A DNA stretch of 8,811 bases, taken from Nanobdellota archaeon (lineage in GTDB: Archaea > Nanobdellota > Nanobdellia > SCGC-AAA011-G17 > JAFCDX01). The notes under the pieces were generated by a model that worked only from the letters and a program-made list of their open reading frames with translations, ran no database searches and had not been told where the DNA came from. Where the stretch lies: NCBI GenBank assembly GCA_018816585.1, contig JAHIVQ010000093.1:1-8811 (forward strand). The letters are read 5' to 3'. This document shows positions 1 through 6,999 of this stretch, one piece after another (the first letter of the stretch is position 1; each line of letters opens with the position of its first letter). Position numbers and translations under genes: made by a program.

Positions 1-2045
1 GCTATTACAACATATAAAAACCCACCAAACATAATATTCTTTCCAATCAGATATTCTTGATTAAGTTTATCAGAACCATTTTCTATTCCATTAGCCAGTA
101 TAGTTAAAATAACAATTATTTCAATAACATACAAACCAACAACCATTTGAAAATAATATGAAGGTATTATTTCACTTATCTTAAATAATTGTGCAAATTG
201 ACCAACATTTCCAAGACCTGTTGTATCTGTTGCATTTCCACTAAATTTTGTAAATATTGTAGTAACATTTGCTATTATTCCAACAATCATAGAACCAATA
301 CCAACAACAATACCTGCTATAACAGGAGCCATAAATGATATCTGTGATTTCATTGATGAGATTATTTCAGCAAGTAAATCCTTTAACCTCTCATTAACTC
401 TGTGAATCTCTGAAACATAATTTGAAATACTTACCATTGATTGTGCTGCAATTTTTGAACTCTTTTTTATACTCTCAAGAAGAACTTCCATGGATGATTC
501 TATTAGTGAAGAAGGATAAGATAAAATAGCTCCTGTTTTTTGGTTAAATATTGCTTCTTTTATTCCCATACCAAGATTTCTTATATTAACTGAAATAATA
601 CTGAAAAAATTTCCTGTTGGAGTTCCAGACATATTATTTGCAACAGTACCAAAGGCAATTTCTGCAGGCACACCATCACCTAATCTATTACCTAACTGGA
701 ATAATGATGAAGCAAACTCATTTTCAAGTTGTTTTGTTTCATTTCTTACTTTTATCAGGTCCTTACTTTTTGATTTATAATAAACTCCAAGACCCAAAGC
801 AAGTCCCAAAGGTAAAAATAAACTAGCTAATAAAGAACCAAGTCCAAATGGACCACAAGTTCCATCACATTTATAATCTAAAAAATTACCAAAAAACTTT
901 CCAAGAGCAATATCTCCATTTGGATTTATTATATGCATTGTTATTGGTAATAAAGCAATAAATATGAATATTGATATAATTAAAAATGGAAGTGCAATTG
1001 ATGTTTTTTTTACTAAATTTTTCTGTAATTCAGATTCACCATAACCTGTTGGTCTTTTACTTAGTACTTCATAACCAAAACTAAAAACAACTATTGGTAA
1101 AATTAGATTATATAATATTGCTAAGTGATACCATTTTACTAAATTACCCATAAATGCAGCAACTAATGGAAATATAACTAATCCTAAAATAGGTAATATA
1201 ACTCCCAACATATGCAACATAGTTATTGGATTTTTTAGTTCCTGTGCATAGTGCAACATTTTTTCATATGTTCCTTCAAGAATTACTTCAAGTGATTTAT
1301 CAAGTAATTGTAATCTTCTTTCTTCTGAAGATTCATATAAAGAAGATTCAACTAAATGAAAAGAATTTACAAATTCAAGATTATAATCACGCCAAGTCTC
1401 AAGATATGAATCAAGAGCTTCTTTTACATTTGAGTATTTTCCTGACTCAATATCCCAAAATATTTTTCTTAAATCTAAAGATAAAGGAGGATCAATATGC
1501 AAAGCAGCGAATTTTATTGCATGTTCTAAATTTGAAGTATGTCTTAAATACATTACAATATAAAGCATACATAAAACCATCTCATTGCTTGCTTTTAATC
1601 TCCACTGGTTAGCAAGATAAATTGGTAAGTTTGACAAAGGTTTTAGTATTATTGCTGCAAATAGTATAATCATTAATGGAAGAAATATTGATATCTGGTC
1701 AAATAATAAATATAATATTGCTGAATATAATATTGAAAACAAAATTAAAAAAACTGAAGTTAAAGTTGCAAGACTTGTTGCACCATTCGGAGATATCTGC
1801 AAGTGTGCTGATTCTATTGCTGTTTCAAGTTTTTTGTATTGATCAACAGGAGCTTTTATTGCTATAATAGATTCTGCTTTATTACATAAATTTTCATATA
1901 ATGAAGAACCTTTCTGCAGTGATTCCTTTCTGAATTGTTCATACTCTCTTGAAAACTCGCTTGATTTAGGAATATCTTCTACATCAATATTCTTTTTTAA
2001 TTTCTCTTCGTATCTTTTTAATATATCTTCAGTTGTTTCTGCTAT
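1..2045 (-). CDS. FlaJ/TadC-type secretion platform membrane protein (T2SSF family), C-terminus off the window
   Basis: This would be the inner-membrane platform protein on which the neighbouring ATPase acts in an archaellum, type IV pilus or Tad-like machine. The reading frame is open for 681 codons from the ATA at 2045-2043 to the window edge, with no stop. Seen: a charged N-terminus (1-90, with SREYEQFR at 32-39), then hydrophobic segments at about 92-114, 117-138, 276-299, 306-329, 349-372, 401-423, 571-597, 629-653 and one starting near 672. Two large hydrophilic blocks (139-275 and 424-570) match the paired cytoplasmic T2SSF domains of FlaJ. The second contains FQLGNRLGDGVPAEIAF, typical of that domain. 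The size exceeds a usual FlaJ (about 550-600). The start is odd: there is no ATG before codon 125 (inside TM2) and no TTG before codon 82. ATA, preceded at 5 nt by GGTGA, is the best candidate. The frame directly follows the TAA of the ATPase gene, so translation is probably coupled. Family call is confident; start and filament type are not. Confidence 0.85.
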   Translation of the reverse strand, partial: MAETTEDILKRYEEKLKKNIDVEDIPKSSEFSREYEQFRKESLQKGSSLYENLCNKAESIIAIKAPVDQYKKLETAIESAHLQISPNGATSLATLTSVFLILFSILYSAILYLLFDQISIFLPLMIILFAAIILKPLSNLPIYLANQWRLKASNEMVLCMLYIVMYLRHTSNLEHAIKFAALHIDPPLSLDLRKIFWDIESGKYSNVKEALDSYLETWRDYNLEFVNSFHLVESSLYESSEERRLQLLDKSLEVILEGTYEKMLHYAQELKNPITMLHMLGVILPILGLVIFPLVAAFMGNLVKWYHLAILYNLILPIVVFSFGYEVLSKRPTGYGESELQKNLVKKTSIALPFLIISIFIFIALLPITMHIINPNGDIALGKFFGNFLDYKCDGTCGPFGLGSLLASLFLPLGLALGLGVYYKSKSKDLIKVRNETKQLENEFASSLFQLGNRLGDGVPAEIAFGTVANNMSGTPTGNFFSIISVNIRNLGMGIKEAIFNQKTGAILSYPSSLIESSMEVLLESIKKSSKIAAQSMVSISNYVSEIHRVNERLKDLLAEIISSMKSQISFMAPVIAGIVVGIGSMIVGIIANVTTIFTKFSGNATDTTGLGNVGQFAQLFKISEIIPSYYFQMVVGLYVIEIIVILTILANGIENGSDKLNQEYLIGKNIMFGGFLYVVI

Positions 2046-5000
2046 TTATCTCACCTTTTCAAAAGTTTTTTGTTTGATAAACTTCTTTAATTCATCTTCC
2101 CACCTAAAAAATATCTTTTTTGAATCAATAAATCCTGATTCCTGCCTTACATTATCAGATATTATATGAAATATATCATTAAATTTAATTACATTTTGAG
2201 CTTCAAGCAATTCTTTAATCTGTGTTTCTTTTGCATAATTAACAAATGTCTCTTTTATTTTTGCTCTTAACAAAATATTATCCCAGACTGCATCCCAGTT
2301 TCCAGCCCATTCTTTTATATTTGATGCAATTGATTTTATTATTTCTGATTCCCCATTAATAAGTGCGTCTGTCGGCTGCAATGAATCTGTCTTTGCATCA
2401 TATTTCATTAAGTCAACAAAACCATTTTCTCTCATTGGATCCTCATCCCATTGTTTTCTTACTTCTGTTATTTGAGTTATACGACGCCACCTATGCAATC
2501 CATCAGCTGATTTAATAGGATTTGCTATTACAATAATATCAACTGCTTTAAAACTAGTTCTTGGAACTTTCAAATCATTAACAATCCTGTCAAAGACACC
2601 ATAAGGAGAATCACCATGTATTGTTCCAGCTACAACATTTGCTAAAGCTCCGACACGCATTGCTTCGAATAAAGCAAGTGCTTCTAAAGATCTAATTTCT
2701 CCAACAATCAAAGAAGAATCACCTAATCTTAAGCTTGTACGAATACCTTCATCTGCTGCTAACTCAGATCCAGCACTAGCAAGAGCAGCACGAACTTTTA
2801 ATGGCTGAATATTATAACCAAGCTCTCTTAGTTTTTCTGTTGATAATTCTAAAGTATTATGTGCAATTATATTTCCTGTTAAGAAACTCTCGCATTCTGG
2901 AACTGAAATATCATAAACATAATCATTAAAGTTTTCTATCACTTCTATATCTTTTATTTCATCCCAAAATATATCTGAATTGGCAAGTATTTTAAGATTT
3001 TTAAGCAATAAACATTCTGTATTTTCTTGTTGTAACATTTGAGAAAATTTAGATCTTCCAATATTGCAATTGCTGTGAATATAACTTCTATAATCAAAAT
3101 TTTTAATCAGTTTTCTCATCTCTTTTCTATTTTCTAAACTTACAGGGATTATATCTGTAGAATCATGAGTTGATACTCTATCTGCTAATTTATCTAAATT
3201 TTTGCTTTTATAACCCTGCAAGAATCCTATCTCTTTATATAATTTAATAAATTTATTAGAGCTAATAGAAGAATTATAAGTTTTATCACTTCTAAGTTTG
3301 CCTATTCTATTAATTATTCCAAACCTTAATAATAATGTTTGAACATCCTTTAACATATTTAGAGAAGACAATGCCAACATTATTTCAGACTTTGATACAT
3401 GACCATCCCCGCTAAATAAACCCCTTAGAACATATTTTATTTGATTATTTGTTAATGAGAAAACCCAATTAGGAATCCTTTTTGTATAAGCATCTCCTTT
3501 TAATTCTAAAACTTCCCTTAAAATGGTCTTAAAAGTAATAGAGTTTATCATTAAAGAAAATTTGTCTGAATGCATTTTCACTGGAAAATTTAAATGATTT
3601 GCCAAATTATAAATAATCTTTCTCTCTTCTTCAGTCACAGAAGATACTATTACAGACTTAGAGTCATAACAACCATCTGCTAACCATAAACCTATGAATG
3701 TAAGCAAATCTTCACTTATATCAATTTTGATAGGAATACCCTTGGAATTACCTTTTATTTTAATATATGCGTTATTTATTCCATTAATATTACATCCTAA
3801 TGTTTTAAGATCCTTTAATATTTTTATAGGAATAATTTCTTTTTTAAACCAATGAAATATAGAGGAACGATTATATTCATATTCCTTCCCTAATTGTTGA
3901 ATTTCATAATAATATTTTTTAAGAACTTCTTTAATATTTCCTCCATAAATATATGCTCTTTCAAATTTATCTAGATAATTTAATAAATTTATTTCCCTCA
4001 ATTCCTTCCCTATAACAGGCAAACATCTGGGGGTTGCTATAAAACTCCCTTTTTTAAGTTCATTCACTTTAACTTCAGATATTTTTGCTTCCTGGTTCAA
4101 TCCAAATAAAGAATGATCTCCTGTTACTTTTATTTCCCTACCTGTTCTTGTAATTATTTTATATATTGGTTTGTTAACCTTGTGTCTAATAAATTTAGAT
4201 ATTTTTGTTGGTATTATTTTTCCTTCTGGATTCATAGCTAAAATTTCTATATTATCCTCATTACCTAAAATTTCATGTCCGCTAAGATTATACCAGCACC
4301 CATTTTTTTTAATTAGAGAATCTATCAAGTTTCCTACTGTATTTCTTTCCCATAAATTATTTTTTTTGACTAAAATTTCTGAATCTCCTGTAACACTATC
4401 TTCCACAGTTATTAATCTGTATTTTCTCATTATTTCAAGTAAAGATGAATCCAAAAAACTGGTTTTTCCGCTGCCCCTCGTACCTGCGATCAATAATGTC
4501 CTAGCACCATCAATTATGAAACTAAGCAAGCCTGCTGCTAATGGAGAGATCATTTTATTTTCTATAAATAAAGGATAAGTCCATGGATTATCTCTATGCC
4601 TTCTAAAAGCAAATCCTAATCCATATGGATTTAGTGGCTTGGAAATTATAGCAACTCTTGTTCTGGAATTAGGTAAACTTAATTCAGTATCTAAAACAGG
4701 ATTTGCTTCATCTAAAGGTCTTCCACTTAATAATCTGAATTTTGTTGCCCATGATTCTCCATCATCAACACTTGGATAAATATTAGTAACACATTCTTCA
4801 TAATCTGAATGAACTAAAAATATTGGTGTCTGTCCTATTGGTCCATTTATACTAATATCCTGCACTTTGGGGTCATTCAATAAAATTTCAATCATGCCAA
4901 ATCCAACTGTATATCTCACTAAAATTTCAGCAAGCTCTTCTACTTCTTTAAAAGATAATTCAATATTTTTATGTGAAGCTAATTCTGTTAACAAGTCTCT

Positions 5001-5891
5001 GCCAATATTAAAAAATGTGGTACGCATTCTTTCAGGATCAACAAACTCTTCTGCTTTTGGTTTGTGCTCTGATAAAACAGAACGTGCAAGATTCAATAGC
5101 ATATATTTATCTTCAGATATTTTAAATTCAGGAGGATTTAAATGATATAAATATTTTATATCTCCTGGAACTCTATAAATATTAACTTCTGTTTTTTTAT
5201 CAATAGAATATGCATCTAATTCTTCTCCATTTAATGGAGGGTCAGACATTAATTTAGTATACATAAAATCAGGTGTTATTATTGGCCTGAATACTGATCT
5301 ATATGGAGTCCTGTCATTTAAGGATAAACCTGCAATATATGGTCTTGCTAAAGAAATTAATTTTGTTTGATCCAAGTAAATAAGAATTGTTCTTAACAAA
5401 TTAACATAAAATTCTCTGCACTGCAAGCATAATGGAGTTGTAGTTTTTCTTATTAAAATATTTTCTTCTCTTACCAATCTTCTTGTCTCAACGTAAGCAC
5501 TAATAGGATCTGCCCTTAACAAATTAAGGACTATATTTTGTATTTGTGCAAGTCTTGAAGGAAGGCAAACACTGCATTCAAGTGTTGGGGCCATTGAAGA
5601 AAGTGTTAAAATTTTCTTCTGTTTTATGAAATGATTATAAATATTTGCAATCTCATTAAGTATTGATGTCTGGTTAAAATCATATTCATAATTCTTTCCC
5701 ATCTGAGAAAATATTATTCTTGTAGCTCCTGGATTTTGTGTTAAGAAATCAATTGCTTTTGACATACATATTGAGCTATCTTCTATTGAAGGAGAATAAG
5801 GATAATTATTATAATTTATCCACATAACTTCTTCTTGGCCTTCTTTTAATATTTCGTAACTGCCTGGCTTGGTTTTTTTAGCAAATAACAT
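2046..5891 (-). CDS. Type II/IV secretion system ATPase (FlaI/TadA/VirB11 superfamily) containing an intein
   Basis: A cytoplasmic hexameric-type motor ATPase that would power filament assembly, rotation or secretion through the platform protein encoded just downstream. The precursor has 1281 residues. Residues 499-1012 are an intein, leaving a 767-residue ATPase after splicing. Seen in the host part: a roughly 300-residue N-terminal region with C106xxC109 and C155xxC158; the N-terminal ATPase subdomain, with GMIEILLNDPKVQDISING at 332-350 and an arginine-rich FRRHR at 429-433; Walker A GTRGSGKTS at 470-478; the Asp box RLITVED at 492-498, joined by splicing to TLEL at 1013; Walker B LIVGEIR at 1061-1067; and the His box AGTIHGDSPYGVFDR at 1088-1102. 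About 170 further C-terminal residues follow, including EWAGNWDAVWDNILLRAKIK. The ATG at 5891 has AGAGGT 3 nt upstream and a TATA-like element about 27 nt upstream. The length and CxxC pairs set it apart from archaellum FlaI (about 550 residues), so no symbol is given. It is probably the first gene of an operon with the platform gene. Confidence 0.93.
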   Translation of the reverse strand: MLFAKKTKPGSYEILKEGQEEVMWINYNNYPYSPSIEDSSICMSKAIDFLTQNPGATRIIFSQMGKNYEYDFNQTSILNEIANIYNHFIKQKKILTLSSMAPTLECSVCLPSRLAQIQNIVLNLLRADPISAYVETRRLVREENILIRKTTTPLCLQCREFYVNLLRTILIYLDQTKLISLARPYIAGLSLNDRTPYRSVFRPIITPDFMYTKLMSDPPLNGEELDAYSIDKKTEVNIYRVPGDIKYLYHLNPPEFKISEDKYMLLNLARSVLSEHKPKAEEFVDPERMRTTFFNIGRDLLTELASHKNIELSFKEVEELAEILVRYTVGFGMIEILLNDPKVQDISINGPIGQTPIFLVHSDYEECVTNIYPSVDDGESWATKFRLLSGRPLDEANPVLDTELSLPNSRTRVAIISKPLNPYGLGFAFRRHRDNPWTYPLFIENKMISPLAAGLLSFIIDGARTLLIAGTRGSGKTSFLDSSLLEIMRKYRLITVEDSVTGDSEILVKKNNLWERNTVGNLIDSLIKKNGCWYNLSGHEILGNEDNIEILAMNPEGKIIPTKISKFIRHKVNKPIYKIITRTGREIKVTGDHSLFGLNQEAKISEVKVNELKKGSFIATPRCLPVIGKELREINLLNYLDKFERAYIYGGNIKEVLKKYYYEIQQLGKEYEYNRSSIFHWFKKEIIPIKILKDLKTLGCNINGINNAYIKIKGNSKGIPIKIDISEDLLTFIGLWLADGCYDSKSVIVSSVTEEERKIIYNLANHLNFPVKMHSDKFSLMINSITFKTILREVLELKGDAYTKRIPNWVFSLTNNQIKYVLRGLFSGDGHVSKSEIMLALSSLNMLKDVQTLLLRFGIINRIGKLRSDKTYNSSISSNKFIKLYKEIGFLQGYKSKNLDKLADRVSTHDSTDIIPVSLENRKEMRKLIKNFDYRSYIHSNCNIGRSKFSQMLQQENTECLLLKNLKILANSDIFWDEIKDIEVIENFNDYVYDISVPECESFLTGNIIAHNTLELSTEKLRELGYNIQPLKVRAALASAGSELAADEGIRTSLRLGDSSLIVGEIRSLEALALFEAMRVGALANVVAGTIHGDSPYGVFDRIVNDLKVPRTSFKAVDIIVIANPIKSADGLHRWRRITQITEVRKQWDEDPMRENGFVDLMKYDAKTDSLQPTDALINGESEIIKSIASNIKEWAGNWDAVWDNILLRAKIKETFVNYAKETQIKELLEAQNVIKFNDIFHIISDNVRQESGFIDSKKIFFRWEDELKKFIKQKTFEKVR
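2051..2056 (-). promoter_or_regulatory. Ribosome binding site (AGGTGA) supporting an ATA start
   Basis: The minus strand reads AGGTGA inside the last codons of the ATPase gene, then GATAA, then ATA. The motif matches the archaeal anti-Shine-Dalgarno complement, and 5 nt is a normal spacing. This is the main sequence evidence that the platform gene begins at the non-standard codon at 2045-2043. Binding itself is inferred. Confidence 0.6.
2856..4397 (-). mobile_element. Intein with two-motif LAGLIDADG homing endonuclease, inserted at the ATPase Asp box
   Basis: A 514-residue protein-splicing element inside the ATPase (precursor residues 499-1012). Splicing block A is SVTGDSEIL, with Ser1 as the nucleophile. 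Block B is TRTGREIKVTGDHSLFG, with T590 and H593. The endonuclease motifs are FIGLWLADG (732-740, D739) and LRGLFSGDG (822-830, D829). Block F is YDISVPECESFLTGN (993-1007), and block G is IIAHN, ending in H1011 and N1012, with Thr+1 at 1013. Removing it restores the continuous host motif ITVED-TLEL, which fixes both junctions. All canonical splicing residues and both catalytic acids are present, so it looks competent for splicing and homing (inference). Two extra helix-turn-helix-like stretches (about 656-690 and 925-955) may help recognise the target site. Its glycine codons include several GGG, while GGA and GGT prevail in the host part, hinting at a separate history. Confidence 0.95.
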
Positions 5892-5972
5892 TATACCTCT
5901 TTTAAATAAATAAATTTATATAGTAATAAGTCTATTTATTCAAAAAGTTTTCGTTTAATCAAAAAGAGGAAA
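5892..5972. promoter_or_regulatory. Divergent promoter region shared by the ATPase operon and the coiled-coil genes
   Basis: This 81-bp AT-rich gap separates divergent genes. The minus strand has CTATATAAATTT at 5923-5912, centred about 27 nt before the ATPase ATG, so its transcript would start nearly at the ATG. The same bases read on the plus strand give TTTATATAG (5915-5923), about 55 nt before the ATG at 5973, leaving a leader of about 30 nt. An 8-nt inverted repeat (AATAAATA at 5905-5912, TATTTATT at 5933-5940) flanks the element and could be an operator, but is weak evidence in such AT-rich DNA. Both genes carry AGAGG just before their starts (5896-5900 minus; 5965-5969 plus). Promoter assignment is inferred from TATA-like words only. 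Confidence 0.5.
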
Positions 5973-6344
5973 ATGATTCAGCAAACAGATGCAAATAATG
6001 TTCTAATTGACCTTAATACAAGAATCAGAGTTCTGGAAGAAAAGAACAACTTGTTAAGGGAAAAAATGCTTGTTATAAACCAGAATATGGTTGAAGAGTA
6101 TAAAAGGGTTTTGCAGGAGATAAAAACAATTAATTCTGATATGCGTGAAATAAAGGAAGATGTCCAGAGTTTAAAGGAAATGATAAGACATATTATAAAA
6201 GAAAGCTCAAATTTCGCTAGAAAAGACGCTGTAATGGTTTTAGAAAAGTATATTAATATCTGGAACCCTATGAACTTTACTACAGAAGTGGATGTTCTTA
6301 AAATTATGGAGCATCATAAAAAAGTAAAAGAGGTAAAACACTAA
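5973..6344 (+). CDS. Small coiled-coil protein, possible FlaC/D/E-like motor partner
   Basis: A 123-residue soluble protein of unproven function. There is no signal peptide or membrane segment, so it should be cytoplasmic. Residues about 7-77 form a long heptad-rich coiled coil (LIDLNTRIRVLEEKNNLLRE and onward to IRHIIKE). A short, more globular C-terminal module follows (81-113), containing FARKDAVMVLEKYINIWNPM and NFTTEVDVL. Such a coiled coil with a compact tail is reminiscent of archaellum FlaC/D/E proteins, which link the chemotaxis/motor apparatus. That similarity is by eye and I would not assign a symbol. The ATG has AGAGG 3 nt upstream. The gene is divergent from the secretion ATPase and abuts the next coiled-coil gene, which supports a joint role with the motor. 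Confidence 0.8.
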   Translation: MIQQTDANNVLIDLNTRIRVLEEKNNLLREKMLVINQNMVEEYKRVLQEIKTINSDMREIKEDVQSLKEMIRHIIKESSNFARKDAVMVLEKYINIWNPMNFTTEVDVLKIMEHHKKVKEVKH

Positions 6345-6881
6345 ATGGCTGATAAAGAATATGATGATATAAAAAAGCAGGTTGGTGAAGATATGGAAGC
6401 TCCAAGCCCATCTTCAGAAGTTAGTGGGATGAGACCATCAATTCTTTCTAAAAGAAATTCAATGCAGGACATGTCAGAAGAACAGTCATTTGAAACTCCT
6501 CAGTTTGAAATGCCCCAGCCAATAACCCCTACACCAGCAATAACTGGAAGGGCTGATATGGAAACAATAGAACAAATAGCAGAATCAATAGTTAATGAAA
6601 AATGGGAAGATTTAATGGCAAGTGTTGGAAATATTGCATTATGGAAAGAAAAGATACAGACAGATGTAAGATCAATAAAACAAGAAATAATGAGGATAGA
6701 AGAAAGATTTGAAAATCTGCAAAGTGCGATTCTTGGAAGAGTTGAAGAGTATCATAAAACAATTTCAACTGTTGGAACAGAAATGAAGGCTCTTGAAGGT
6801 GTTCTAGAAAGAATATTGCAGCCATTAGTTTCAAATATTAAAGAATTATCAAGGATTACAGAAGATTTGAAGAAAAAATAG
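6345..6881 (+). CDS. Coiled-coil protein with proline-rich disordered N-terminus, FlaC-like candidate
   Basis: A 178-residue cytoplasmic protein. The ATG follows the TAA of the preceding gene with no gap, and AGAGGT lies 10 nt upstream (6329-6334), so the two are surely co-transcribed and probably translated together. Seen: residues 1-66 are polar and low complexity, with proline clusters (APSPSS, PQPITPTPA) and no hydrophobic core. Residues 70-100 (METIEQIAESIVNEKWEDLM...) look like a short folded helical module. Residues 101-135 are a coiled coil (VRSIKQEIMRIEERFENLQ), and 138-178 a second amphipathic helical part ending in NIKELSRITEDLKKK. The helical C-terminal two thirds resemble FlaC-like proteins I associate with DPANN archaellum/pilus loci; this is family memory, not a search. 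A probable role is as an adaptor tethered through the flexible N-terminus, which is inference. Confidence 0.8.
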   Translation: MADKEYDDIKKQVGEDMEAPSPSSEVSGMRPSILSKRNSMQDMSEEQSFETPQFEMPQPITPTPAITGRADMETIEQIAESIVNEKWEDLMASVGNIALWKEKIQTDVRSIKQEIMRIEERFENLQSAILGRVEEYHKTISTVGTEMKALEGVLERILQPLVSNIKELSRITEDLKKK

Positions 6882-6905
6882 TTTTATTAAGTTTTTTATT
6901 TTTTA
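6882..6905 (+). terminator. Oligo-T terminator after the coiled-coil gene pair
   Basis: Directly after the TAA of the 178-residue gene, the plus strand has two runs of six T (6892-6897 and 6899-6904) without an obvious hairpin. Archaeal RNA polymerase commonly terminates on such intrinsic U-tracts, so this is the likely end of the coiled-coil transcript. Confidence 0.5.
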
Positions 6906-6906
6906 T

Positions 6907-6999
6907 GTATATATAAATTGTAAGTAAAAAAATAGAATTTATAAGGAGAGACTATAAATAAATCGATTGATTTTTAAACTAAATTAATCTTTATATATT
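6907..6999 (+). promoter_or_regulatory. Promoter region of the MFS transporter gene
   Basis: Three TATA-like candidates lie before the transporter ATG: GTATATATAAATT (6907-6919), TATAAATA (6953-6960) and TTTTTAAA (6970-6977). The last is centred about 26 nt before the ATG and would give a leaderless mRNA, which fits the absence of any ribosome binding site in the 20 nt before the start. AATCGATT (6961-6968) is a perfect 8-nt palindrome between the second and third candidates and could be an operator. GGAGAG (6945-6950) is too far upstream to serve the ATG. Which element is used cannot be decided by eye. Confidence 0.4.

Noticed and set aside
1800..1802. TTG at codon 82 as the start of the platform protein
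   Set aside because: It would discard about 80 residues of coherent coding sequence (including SREYEQFR) and has no evident ribosome binding site, whereas ATA at 2045 has AGGTGA at 5 nt.
617..1867. Three plus-strand open frames (617-826, 1226-1612, 1676-1867)
   Set aside because: They lie antisense within the continuous platform-protein frame, have low-complexity composition and no family resemblance.
2856..4397. Reading the inserted segment as a KlbA-type class 2 intein
   Set aside because: The first residue is Ser in a standard block A (SVTGDSEIL), while class 2 KlbA inteins start with Ala; it also carries an endonuclease and Thr+1.
4171..5145. Plus-strand open frames at 4171-4578 and 4867-5145
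   Set aside because: They are antisense to well-supported ATPase/intein motifs, including Walker A, and encode nothing recognisable.
5973..6881. Calling the coiled-coil pair flaC and flaD/E outright
   Set aside because: Coiled coils look alike across unrelated families; without a profile search the symbols would overstate the evidence.
6945..6950. GGAGAG as a ribosome binding site
   Set aside because: It is about 50 nt before the MFS ATG, and the only frame opening near it is a few codons long.
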